64,000 nucleotides of DNA from Euborellia annulipes (taxonomy: Eukaryota > Arthropoda > Insecta > Dermaptera > Anisolabididae): contig JAKCPI010016277.1 in assembly GCA_023213315.1 (NCBI GenBank), forward strand, positions 19,335 to 83,334. Direction: 5' to 3'. The notes beneath the pieces were generated by a model. The model had not been told where the DNA came from, ran no database searches, and worked only from the letters and a program-made list of their open reading frames with translations. Position numbers and translations under genes: made by a program. How positions within the stretch are numbered: position 1 is the first letter of the stretch; every line of letters begins with the position of its first letter. Positions 45,494 through 55,942 of the stretch are shown here, in pieces.

Positions 45494-48400
45494 TAACTTA
45501 AAGCTCAATGATAAAATCAATAAATCAAGCCATCTTGAATAAATAATTAATATTATTTAATTATCTAAATGATGATATGATCACTCACGTGATAATCATT
45601 GTTCTCTTTAACTTATAATCTCCCCCCCCTCTTTTCCATCTTTATCTTTAGCCTTTTGTGCATCTTTCTCGCAAGTTTTGATGATTTCATTGATGCTACG
45701 TGTAACGGAAGCTTCCAATGATAGAGCTGCTGACAGGGCTGTTGTCCCGTTGGTCCAGCTAGTCTTCTGAGGTTTCTAAAAAACAAAAAACAAATTGGTT
45801 AACAAAACATCAAGGAATAAGATATATATTTAATTGGACTAATCGAAAATCACACAACATATAGCTTTTTTTTTTTTTTTTTTATTAGTTTCCAAGCAAA
45901 TGAGTTCGGAGCCAAAAGTGAAAAATTTAAGTGAAATATCGAGTTTTTTTACGCACTGATATTTCAAAATAATTAATTTTGAGTTATTTTCTTTCTCTTT
46001 TTTTTAAACACTCATACTTTTTTTTCCCAATCAGACACATACATACATCTTTTCGGCAACTTAGGCCATTTAAATTAATTTAAATTTTTACGATACTCGT
46101 ATTTTAATAATATATGTATTGGGGTCCAGGCATATTCATTTAAGCCATTTGGTACCAAATGGCTTAAATAAAATTATCGGACTGCCTGGGGTTGGAATCC
46201 GCAACTCTTGGTATAGAAGGCCAGCATGCTAAGCCCTACACCAAGGCCCGAGGGCGAGTGATTTTATTTTGATAAAAGAACATAATTTTGGAGCTCTTTG
46301 ATGAAAATGATCCAGAATCCTTCTCAAGGTGGTGGCAATTCGGTATCTACACTCCATCAAGATCAGATATCCTCACGGGTGTTAAAATGTCCTATATTTA
46401 ATGAGAATCTGGAGCATCCTCATCAAAAGTTTTGTGCAAATTAAGGAACAATTAAAACGTTTGTCTCCTGGTCCATTTCTACCTAAGGGAGGGGAGGGGA
46501 GATCAAAGGTCCTGAAACACCCCCTTAATAAATTTCTAGCTACGCTTATAATCCAATCAGTGTGAAATTAATTTGTCTTCTTTTGAGAGCAAAGTTCGTC
46601 TGATTTCTTGCCCCCTTGTCTATGACAAGTTTGACGCATCTTGGATAATAAGTAAGAAGATGTTGAAAGACGCGCAAGGGGGGAGAATGACTCAGTAGCG
46701 ACTTTGAATTGCAACCTCCTCGTCGTGGCGAATTCTGGGTCATTTCATAAAAAAAGAGCTAGCTGCAAAATCGTCTTCTTTTATCAAAAGAGATTCTATA
46801 AAATCACTTAAAATTAAAAAAAATTATTTTTGAAATATCTCTCAGTGGGTTCTTAAAAAGTAAAAAAAAAACACTCAAATTTTTCATTTAAATTTTGCAG
46901 GTCTTTTAAAAGATTTAACAAACAAATAGATAACATTTGAGCACTATTAAGGGGACAACAAAAAAATGCACAATGTTGGCAATGTTTCTCAAAACGGTGT
47001 CTGACAATATTTTTGTGCAATGTGTTGCCGAAATATTGCTGGGCAATGTAGAGCCCAATATGTCTCGGCAATGCTTTGACTACAGTGTTGCCCATCAACC
47101 TCTACACCAAGGACCGAGGGCACATATTGCTAGGGTACAGGCAGGCCCTTTAGAGAGAATTCAATACTGCATAAGCAAAAATTAGCTAAGCAAAAGCAAT
47201 ACTTAATTGTTGCAACATTCATTTTCAATGTGTTTTTATTTTTAAAGACAATCGAATTCGATTTCACCAAGGATTTAAATATAATTCAATGAAAAGATAA
47301 ACGAAGGACATGACGTCAGTGAAGCAAAAGACTTTGATTAAAATTTATTTTCAAACAAAGGAAAGCAAAGCAAGTCTTGAATTCTTTGTTATTGATTTAT
47401 TTTATTTAAGAAGTTTTAACGCCCCCCCCCTCTCCCTTTCTTTTTTAAATTAAAATATTCAATAAATTTTCCTTGAGAGATCACTGTTTGCATAAAAATG
47501 CATTTTAATCAAGATGACCTAATAAAAAGATCATCAGGCCATTTATTTAGTTATCAAAAAAAGACCTAGAAAACCCCAAATAAGTGCGTCATATTGGGAA
47601 ATTATAAAATATTATTTATTTTCTGCGGAATTCAGTTAGAATGATAACAACAACAAAGAGAGAGAGAGATATTACAAAGTCAACAGTTTTTAAATTAATT
47701 AATTCGAAGACTTTGCACTCTCGATTAACAAACAATGAAATTAATTTAAGTTTGATAATTAAAAAAATAAATTATTTTTCTATATAGATATTTAAGGCTC
47801 GATTGAATTATATATATATATATTTCGAAATTATTAATATATTGATTGAAATTTTATCTTATCTATTATTGATTCTAAGTTTTATAAAATTAATAGGCGC
47901 CAGATTTCTTCTTTTTTTAATAATTGATTGATTGATAAAAGACAAAAAGATATCGTTAGTTGTTTAAACAAATTAACTCCTTAAAAGGAGATGCCTCTGA
48001 GTTGCTTCACCCTCTTAATCCGATATTTCCTGGTTGCATGAGACCAGTCTTTGGATCTTATGCAATCAGTTAGCAAAATGTCTGATTTGTCCCTATTTTT
48101 GAATATTCTTAATTTTACCCCATTATGGACATAATCGTTCAATAATGAGAAGACGCTAGAAAATGCTATATATAAGACGGGAGAATTTAAGTATTTTCTA
48201 GCGCTTCATTATTGAACGATTATGTCCTTAATGGGGATGAATGAATGAGTCAATTATTTAATAAAATTTTGATAATTGTTTCATAGCTGTAGATTCAGAA
48301 ATTAAAAAGAGAACAAGTCAGCTAAAACGAATTAAATAAATTTTTTTTATGCTGTCAACATTTCGAGGTCAGGTCAAAACAATCAAATTGCGAAATATTT

Positions 48401-51400
48401 TAAGTGTGTGTGTGTGTGTTTATTCACTGCCTGGCTTCTATTGGCATGATTTAGTTAAGAAAAAATTCAAATAATTACAACAGATTCGGGGAAAATAAAT
48501 AAATTTAATTCGTATTTACTGACGACTTCTTGCTCTTAATACGTCACCCTCATTTTTCAATAAAACGACCCCTAAAAGTGGTGAAGTTTTAAATTGAAGG
48601 CTAACTCTTGGGTGCTAAGCTGTTAAAAACTCAAAAATGAGCCGGCTTCAAAGTTAATCAATAATATAATTGATAAGTTATACCAAGTATTTATTAATTT
48701 TAATAAGTTGGGAAACACTGCTTTAGATAGCTATCAAATTCAAGAAAGTTTCGTCAAGTAATTAAAATAGAAAATTTTATTTCAGAAAAAGGTTATATTT
48801 GACTCGGGAATGTTATTTAAAGTAAAATAATACTGATTGAGTTGGAAGAATAAACAAGACTTTTATTTTTATTCAAGTTAAAGTCCTGACGTTTAGATCC
48901 CAACTCTAGTCATCCTCAGAGCTGACTGACGAAAATCTAGTGTGATTTTTTTTTATATTAATTAATTGTGTCACTAAGCCTTTGTGGTCTGCTCACTACA
49001 AATATAGAGAAATGTTCATTTCTGACTATTAAAAAAAAAAAAAAACAATCAATTTATTGCAAGTCGGTTCTGAAGATGGCCTAGATCTGGGGCCGAAGGG
49101 CATTAATTGGAATAAAACAAAATTGGCTGGACAAGTTAATTATTTTGACTCCATCACCTTTAAGTTTACAGCCATTAGCTTATTCTTTAGAAAATGTCGT
49201 TGAGATTTGTAATGAATGTAAATTTACATTGTCTTCTGGTTTTGAAATATTTTATATTTACAAATAAACTTAGCTTAAATTAAAAGAGAGAAGAGCACTT
49301 ACAATGTCTTGTATGAGTGATGCGATATCTTCTGTGAGTTCACCTCTCAATAATAAATATTTGATGATTTTAATTGCATGCTCTCGTTCTTCACTGGCGC
49401 TCTCAAAAAAGAGTTTAGCAAATCCTGGACGATTAATTGAATCATGTGAGAAAAAAGCGCCCTGGAAAGAAAAAAAAAACATTTTCTTTAATAAAAACAA
49501 TGAAATAATCACATGTGTAGAATGAATGGCTTTGACGCAACTTTGGCGCTTATTGGACATGTCTGTTTTCATTGATTTAACAAAAAATGAAGTGAGGATT
49601 CAACGGTCTTCTTTAAAGCCAATTCAGCTCACAGAGTTTTTCTTGTTAATAAATATATCTATGATGTTTTGATGTTTTCCAAGATAGATTATCTTGTCCA
49701 TACACAATATAAACACCGGGGAGCCGTATTTAAGGGCTTCGCAGCCGCAGATTTGAATAGAGATTGAAAGAATGCTTACCATAGACATGTAAGTGAGAGC
49801 GGCTGTGAGTTCCTCCTTCACCTGAGAGCGCATCTTGCCAATGCAGCCCTTCGTCATCGTTTTCCAATCGGTTGGAATTTTAACTGTATCAAGATCACCT
49901 AAAAAAGAAAAAGAAAAAAAATTGAGAATTATCAATTACAAAAGATGACGAAAATTTAATTTGATGCCAAAGACAAAAAAATTTCCAAGAAAAAGAGTAG
50001 CCTAATTTCAAATATATTTTTAAGTCTATATGAACAAAAAAAAAAAAAAAAAAAGGGTATTCTAAAAATAAAATTCGCATTAAATGAAGAAAGAATTGGC
50101 ACTTGACTAATTTCTTGTTTATTCACAGGTTAAAAGCTGACGCAATTTGATTTAATGCGCCTTGAAAAATTCAAGATTTAACATGTAATCATTTGTTGCA
50201 ATGAAATTGACCCAAGCATTGTTGAAAAATTTTGTTTTTTCTATTGTTGAGATTTCCATTGTTATATCATGAATTAATATTTATTTAATGAATAGCCCTC
50301 GGGCTTGGTGTAGGGGGTGTAATTCGTAGTTTTTTAAGTTTGCATTTTATTAAAAATTAAATATTGAGGTAAGTTTATTATTAAGATAAGATCTATTATT
50401 CGATCAATCATTTCAAAGATTTATGAAAATAGGTTAATCCAAATCGATGAGTTTTTAGTAAAAGAGAAAAATGTTTTCTTGAATGATTTGCAAGAATTCC
50501 AATATCTTAGTTAAATAAAACTGATTAAAAAGTTAAATAATAATTAAAGGCATTGAACTCAGGGAAAAAAAACGCAACGATGAATCATGAAATATAAAAA
50601 AACAAAGAAGCTGATTCTTTCTCCTATTGGTGTAATAAAAACTAACAATTTGCGAGCTACCGTACTTCAGAATAATCTTTTTTTTTTCAAATCGTTATTT
50701 ATTTAAAAAAAAATTCAAGATAGATGTAAAACGTTTTGAAAATATATATTAGGTCTATGTTTGATGAATGTTTTCTGGAATTTTCCATTGCATGTTTATT
50801 TTCACTCTCAACTCTTATCATTAATAAAATATTTATTTTTCTGTCTGTATCATTTTTAGAACAAAATTATGATAAGATAATTAACATTTAATTAAACGAA
50901 ATGTAATAAATAAATCTCGATGGAATAGTTTATTTAAAAAAAAAATAAAATTGAACTGCTAAACGAGAACTCGGCCTCTCGTCCCCCCGACCCCGAATCA
51001 AATTCCAAGGCCAGCCAGAATACCTGCGGGTAGGGGAATTTACGAAATGATATTGAAATACCCTAATATTGCGAGTTGTATTTCGTAGAGGCTAATTCCT
51101 GACTCCTTCCTATTTTTTAGGATCATGGATTTTAATTTTAATTACGATTTCGGCATAATTTGTTTCAAAATATTAAAAAGACACATTGATGAAAATTATA
51201 TTTTTTGATCTCAATTTTTGCTAAAGGTTTCGTGTCAACGGGATTTCGTAATTTATTGATCCTATTTTACCGCTTATGAAAATTGTCAGACCTAGTGAGG
51301 GGTGTAGCATCACAAAGGAAAGAAAATCTAATGCCATTTAGACTCTGTCGCTATTTTTATATCCATATTAATAGAGAATAGACAACAGGAAATGTAATTT

Positions 51401-51890
51401 AGGAACAATCAGTAAATTTATTCCTTATAAGGACTGATTAGTAACCATATCATTTTATTTTAATTTGAAAATTTCTGTGATTTGTTTATTATAAAATAGC
51501 AAAAAGATATTTTTTTAATTTAAAATACAACCAATCAACCTCATCTATCAGGTTTAATTATTTAGCTAAATGATATATTATAAAATGTCAAACTGTCAAA
51601 CAAAATATGAAATGTGCCATCTCTTTAAAAAGAAAACCAAAACCTGCTCTTTTAAGTGTCAATTTATTAAGATTCTTTTTAAAATAATTAAAAAAAAAAA
51701 ACTTTCTTAATGATAATAGTTTATAGAAGATAAAAAAAAAATCACATTGTGATATTTTATAATAAACCCTTTGACAGTTGATATTAACCTAAATTATATT
51801 AATAAAATAATTATTTAGCTCACATTTGAGATTGTCGAGGGCGAAGGCAAACCCCAAGACGAGAAGGAAAACGGAGGCGATCAATTTCAT
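41992..51890 (-). CDS. Fer1HCH: Secreted ferritin heavy-chain homologue
   Basis: Heavy chain of the insect-type secreted ferritin shell; it oxidises Fe(II) for storage and transport. Coding exons: 51824-51890, 49780-49898, 49303-49461, 45589-45775, 41992-42135, all GT-AG. A signal peptide (MKLIASVFLLVLGFAFA) is followed by Cys-containing mature sequence. Ferroxidase residues are present: Glu and Tyr in KEELTAALTYMSM, Glu and His in SEEREHAI, Glu in LSLEASV, and EEQ in the last exon. Anomaly: exon 4 is 187 nt, and all three frames stop before its donor. A 25-nt G-rich segment between two AAAGAG copies (about 45607-45637) accounts for the excess; without it the family sequence KDGK...ENNDYH is continuous. 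This is either a sequence error, an allele, or a damaged gene. The 5' UTR has its own intron (acceptor at 51921, donor at 52007) and an IRE. Confidence 0.9.
42610..42775. repeat. Imperfect inverted repeat in ferritin intron 4
   Basis: tttaacgagagaaataaaag followed by gcacaaatttctgagc at about 42650-42690 is mirrored by cagaaatttgtgc-type sequence and ttatttctcccgttaaa at about 42730-42765. ttaccgataat lies outside both arms. Noncoding. Confidence 0.6.
42776..44531. other. Ferritin intron sequence, no gene recognised
   Basis: AT-rich intron DNA with a G run at 42906-42918 and a TA stretch at 43555-43580. No exon was found in it. Confidence 0.45.
44532..45218. mobile_element. cagtgaggg MITE interrupted by a GC-rich element
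   Basis: Left arm cactgtggacaatattgag and right arm gacttaatattgtccctcac belong to the MITE. At about 44670-45155 it is interrupted by an element with a gccccgccttcggcggggc hairpin at one end and a tctttatatatata-type end at the other (minus strand). This is related to 19199-19738 and tentatively Helitron-like. Confidence 0.6.
46007..46256 (-). mobile_element. tRNA-derived SINE
   Basis: Reverse copy: tail acactcatac, ttttcggcaacttaggccat, core gccatttggtacc, atcggactgcctgggg, degenerate B box, and head aaggcccgagggc. It lies in a ferritin heavy-chain intron. Confidence 0.8.
48118..48240. repeat. Short hairpin-forming inverted repeat
   Basis: cccattatggacataatcgt, then tcaataatgagaagacgcta, is mirrored by tagcgcttcattattgaacg and attatgtccttaatgggg. 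The arms are about 48 bp around a short loop. It is probably a small palindromic MITE; a precursor-microRNA shape cannot be excluded. Confidence 0.6.
49899..51823. other. Ferritin intron 1
   Basis: AT-rich intron between the signal-peptide exon and exon 2. It contains a SINE head fragment (gccctcgggcttggtgtagg, 50297-50316) and no other recognisable feature. Confidence 0.5.
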
Positions 51891-52075
51891 TTTGTGTTCT
51901 TTTCAAGGTGACTCACTAAACTGCAAAACAAAAAAGGCAAGTCATTAACGCATTAAACAACAACAAAAAATGAGAAATGTCAAAACAAAAGAGAGATTAA
52001 AATTTACCAGAATATGGAATGTGAATAAATTCAATTGAATGAAGTTTTAAGAAGAATTGAGCTGGCTGAAGTCAA

Positions 52076-52100
52076 CCTTTACACACACTGGCATAGAAGG
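52076..52100 (-). promoter_or_regulatory. Iron-responsive element in the ferritin heavy-chain 5' UTR
   Basis: Read as RNA on the minus strand: CCUU, a bulged C, UAUGC, the loop CAGUGU, GUGUA, AAGG. The lower stem is 4 bp, the upper stem is exactly 5 bp (two G-U pairs), the unpaired C is in the canonical place and the hexaloop starts CAGUG. This is the IRP-binding hairpin that blocks ferritin translation at low iron. It sits upstream of a 5' UTR intron (52007 to 51921), so it can only regulate transcripts starting above about 52100. Confidence 0.88.
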
Positions 52101-52169
52101 CGACTCGAGAATAACAAACTCAAATGCAAACGAGATAAAGCGCTTTATGCTGGCTCGGAGAGGCCCAAG

Positions 52170-52340
52170 GCTACGTCATTCATCAAATGCGCAATTAATG
52201 CAGTGCGCATGCGCATTGCTCAACTGCGCAGGCGCAATCACACGTAAGGTGATTTGTCATTTTGCAATGGCCACCTAGTACAAAGGCTGTTTCCCTCGAA
52301 TCAAGAGATTAGTAGTTGACGGTTCCTTCTCGTCGTCGTA
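52170..52340. promoter_or_regulatory. Candidate bidirectional ferritin promoter
   Basis: A GC-rich patch in AT-rich DNA lies between the divergent ferritin genes. It contains tacgtca (52172-52178, CRE/ATF-like), and TGCGCA four times (52188, 52204, 52210, 52225); the middle pair makes the palindrome tgcgcatgcgca typical of NRF-1/Ewg sites. A donor-like ctcgtcgtc/gtaaga at about 52340 on the plus strand could end a light-chain 5' UTR exon. No transcript evidence is available here. Confidence 0.5.
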
Positions 52341-52608
52341 AGAGCTGATTGTTAGTGGACCTAACAATAAATCAGGTTGAAGGCCTACTTATTGTTGGTA
52401 ATTCATCCATCACACACATTCTTGTTCTAATCCCTCTGTGTTTAACCTTGACGTTTGTTTTGCTATCTGTCTTTTACTTTTTTGGTCTTAAATTATAATT
52501 ATTAATTGTATCAAAAAAAACAAAACAAATTCCATATCTTTATATAAATTATTTTGATACGGTTAGTAATTAAAAACACTTTTAGATTTAATTTAATAAT
52601 ATAATGTA

Positions 52609-52775
52609 CAGTGAGTGCCAAAGTTTAAAGCACACTCATGTCTTTTATCATGTGATTTCATTGGTTTTATCAAATCACAAAAGTTTCCATTCAAAATTTT
52701 TCTTATTAACAAAAAACAATGAAATAATCACATGATGGGTGTTCTTTAAACTTCAACTTTGACACTCATTGTACA
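52609..52775. mobile_element. MITE related to the cagtgaggg family
   Basis: tacagtgagtgccaaagttt and aactttgacactcattgta are inverted ends around the family interior aaacaatgaaataatcaca. TA flanks fit a Tc1/mariner-type insertion. Confidence 0.75.
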
Positions 52776-53057
52776 ATAGTTGTTATTCCCTGTTATAGCC
52801 TAGCAGTAGGTAAATAATTTGGACACATCTCGAATGTTTCTTTGTCTTTTCGGGTACTCTTAAATCACAATTCTTAAGATGAGACAACTTTATTTATAAA
52901 TATTTTTGCTTTCTTTGGCCTTGAAAACTAATTTTAATATTTCTGACACTAAAAAAGAAATTGTTTTTCTTTTTGTTTTCATAATCTCTGAATATGAAAA
53001 TTTTAATTTCTTTATAATTATTAAAAATATTAAATAGACAACGCATTAACGAAAAAT

Positions 53058-53140
53058 GTACAGTGAGGGACAATATTAAGTCCCACACATGCCTTTTTCT
53101 ACTTGTGATTGATTATTTTATTGTTTTTATAAAAGAATAT
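53058..53140. mobile_element. cagtgaggg MITE, left arm only
   Basis: tacagtgagggacaatatta and the ttgtttttataaaag interior are present; the right arm is missing. Confidence 0.65.
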
Positions 53141-53304
53141 GTACAGTTATATATATATATTTTAAATAATATTGACGATTCTATTCCGAACAAAATATTA
53201 TTCTATCGGCATCACTCAGAAATTTTTTTTTTTTTAATTTTAACAAAAAATAATTTTCTAAATTGAATGGTAGCCAATTTAGCTCCTGGATCCTCTCTAG
53301 GTTT

Positions 53305-53519
53305 TTTTTTTTTTAACACTCACACTTTTTTCTCATTCACAGTCTTTTTGGCAACTTAGTCCATATAAGACTTTATATGATAACCGTTATTATGAATCCA
53401 GGCATTTAAGCATTTGGATACCAAATGGCTTAAATAAAATCATCGGACTGCCTGAGATCGAACCCTCGGCTCTTGGTATACAAGGCAGACGTGCTACCAA
53501 CTACGCCAAGCCCGAGGGC
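53305..53519 (-). mobile_element. tRNA-derived SINE
   Basis: Reverse copy with tail acactcacacttttttctc, ttttggcaacttagtcc, atcggactgcctgaga, B-box cgaaccctcgg, and head aagcccgagggcc. Confidence 0.8.
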
Positions 53520-53999
53520 CTATTTAAGTTTAACAAACATTTTTTTTTATCACGGTGGGAGGAAATTCAAATGACGCAATAAAGAAATTATTTTTCCTCA
53601 AAGGCCCATTTCTATTTCTTCACCGCATAATTTGTCTCCCTTTCTCTGTTGTAAACACTTTTATCAAATTCTTTATCTCAAATTAATTTTTTTTTTATCA
53701 TTTTATAGGAAGATATCCCCCCCTCCCCCCTCCCGGGGAATTTCCAGGAGGGGACAAGTGGAAATCACATTTGTATTTAGGGAAATATTTATTTAAACAA
53801 GATATCCTTAATGCCATTTAATTGGCCAATATGAGAATATGCTCGCTATCAAGTGGAATAAATTCTATGAAAAGAAATATCAATTTATATTAAAAAATAA
53901 ATTTTAATAGCATATTTTCCGGTATTTATTATCATCATTTCATTAATCTATATCAAAGGTTCCCAACCCGTGGGCCGCGGGCTGATTGTAACTGGGCCG

Positions 54000-54248
54000 C
54001 AGTGGCGGATCCAGAGGTGTTTCTCGGGGGGGGGGGGTAACTTGGTGTGACTCGTCGCACAGCACACTATTTTTTCTTAATTTCGATAATTTAAAGGCGC
54101 ATTCTGTACTTGTTTGCCAGAATATAAATATAAATCAAATTTTTAAGTGTTAATTTTTAAAATTTTACATGAAAAATACATTTTTTTTCGAAAAAAAGTA
54201 TTTTTTTCAAATCTCAGGGGGGGGTAATAACCCCCTTTACCCCCCTTG
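54000..54248. mobile_element. hAT-type MITE with 8-bp target duplication
   Basis: It begins cagtggcggatccagag and ends in a ccccctt-rich end. CTGGGCCG lies at 53992-53999 and again at 54249-54256. It is closely related to 60283-60549 (shared ctcgtcgcacagcacacta). The right terminal repeat is eroded. Confidence 0.8.
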
Positions 54249-54309
54249 CTGGGCCGCGGACTTCTAAGAAAAGATAAAAATTATTATTATTATTTTTTTT
54301 TTATAAAAA

Positions 54310-54553
54310 AAAAACATTTACACTCTTTTCTCATTCACACTCACATTCACACTGTCTTTTCGGCAACTCAGGCCATATAAGACATTTACGATAACCGTTA
54401 TGAATATATATTATTTGGGGTCCAGGCATTCTTATTTAAGCCATTTGGTATCCAAGTGGCTTAAATAAAATCATCGGACTGCCTGGGGTCCGAACCCGCG
54501 ACGTTTGGTATACGAGGTTAGCACGCTAACCTCTACACCAAGCCCCGAGGGCA
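54310..54553 (-). mobile_element. tRNA-derived SINE, well preserved
   Basis: Reverse copy: tail acactcttttctcattcac, ttttcggcaactcaggcc, the core hairpin gccatttggtatcc, atcggactgcctggggtcc, B box gaacccgcgac, A-box region gttagcacgctaacc, and head accaagccccgagggc. Confidence 0.88.
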
Positions 54554-54615
54554 GATAAAAATTATATATATTTATATAAAATTATATATATACACTAGGG
54601 TGGTTCAAAAAAAAA

Positions 54616-55287
54616 TCTGGTGTGACTGGCGCACAGCACACAACTTTCTCTTACCTTCGGTAATCGAAAGTTGTGTTCTGTGCTTGTCACACCAGATTTT
54701 TTGTGTCGACATATATTTAGTTCCCGACAGTATGGAACATATGAATTCAGATGTAAAATTTATAAGTATGGGAAAATATTTATATTTTGTTACCATGGCA
54801 ACCATTTTTCCTATCTTCCCTATGAAATACAAGAGTAAAGTGGTCTTCAGAAGATTTCAATCGCAAAATGAGAATATACATTTGAAAGAGCATCTAAAAA
54901 TTAATTGATTTTTGAATTTTAAAAAAAAATCGTTGGAGCAAAATTTGAGAAAAACGAAAAAAACTGAAAAAGTACATCAGTAAAGTACTAGTACTCTTTG
55001 GCCAATTTTGTTTAAAAGCTTATTTTTCCGATTCCGGGGGTGTTTAACTTAAATATAAAATTTCAACCTCGTAGCTCAATTCCTTCATGCTTAAAATTGA
55101 ACACACACCCACCCACACACACACCCACCCACCCACAACGACAGACCATGTCGCGAAAACCACTTTTTTGGATTCAGGAGACCTCAAAACGTGAAGATCC
55201 ATCAAAATCTCGACATCGAATTTTTGACATGAATCCAATACTTTCTCTCTATATATATATTACATATATACATAGGTAAGAGAAAGT
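54616..55287 (+). mobile_element. Hairpin-ended repeat, full-length copy
   Basis: Left hairpin tctggtgtgac...gtcacaccaga (54616-54700), interior with gtactagtac, a CA-rich tract at 55101-55140, and right hairpin ending aggtaagagaaagt. It is close in sequence to 2119-2790 and 60583-61233. Confidence 0.88.
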
Positions 55288-55942
55288 AAAAACCATCTAA
55301 TTTTTTTTTTCAAGTCTCGTATGAAAATATGTTAATACAAAAAAAAAAATTTATGGGTCGCTCAAAATTTTTAAAAATTTCCCAATTCGTCAAAAATCGT
55401 TTATTTATTTTTTTTATTCGTTACGGTAGAATTTTATAGAAGAAAAAAAGAAAATACGTCAGAGGGAAATTTAAAACTAAAAAAAAAAAAAAAAAAATGT
55501 TTCCATATAAGGCTATATTTTTAATATAACTATGATTCGTTCGTCTATTCTTTGTTTTAAATACAAATTCTTATCACTTGATAAGCCAAGAGAACTCAAC
55601 TTTTATCTCTAATACCAGCCGATATAAATTTTAATACTTGTTTTTGTTATTTACGAATTCAACTAATATTTGATTTGACTTTATTGCACTTAATAAAATC
55701 AAATCATTTGTTCAAGAAAATTACAACAATTAATCAGGGAAGGCTGGCATCGAAAAAACGCCCTAACCCAAAAATCCATCCCTACTTCTAGTTTGTATAT
55801 AAAACAATAAGTTATATAAGAAAACCTTCAAAATCTTGGTCTTTGGATCTAGTTAATTTATTTTATGTTCTCTCATCCGATGAAAATGTTTGTTAGCATA
55901 TTACTAAAAACAAATTTGATTTGTTTCTTGCACAGGTTCATC
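55288..55942. other. Upstream region of the light-chain coding exon
   Basis: AT-rich with A runs. A TATA-like tatataaaac is at 55796 and a splice acceptor (tttcttgcacag) at 55935, so the coding exon is preceded by an intron and the 5' UTR exon lies further upstream. Confidence 0.5.

Noticed and set aside
46546..47185. Open stretches with a possible transposon look and repeated gcaatgttg motifs
   Set aside because: No recognisable protein block; the repeats are short and irregular.
48883..49105. Hammerhead-like sequences (ctgaggatga..., ctgaagatgg...)
   Set aside because: The GAAA part of the core is replaced (taaac, gaaggg), so these are decayed copies at best.
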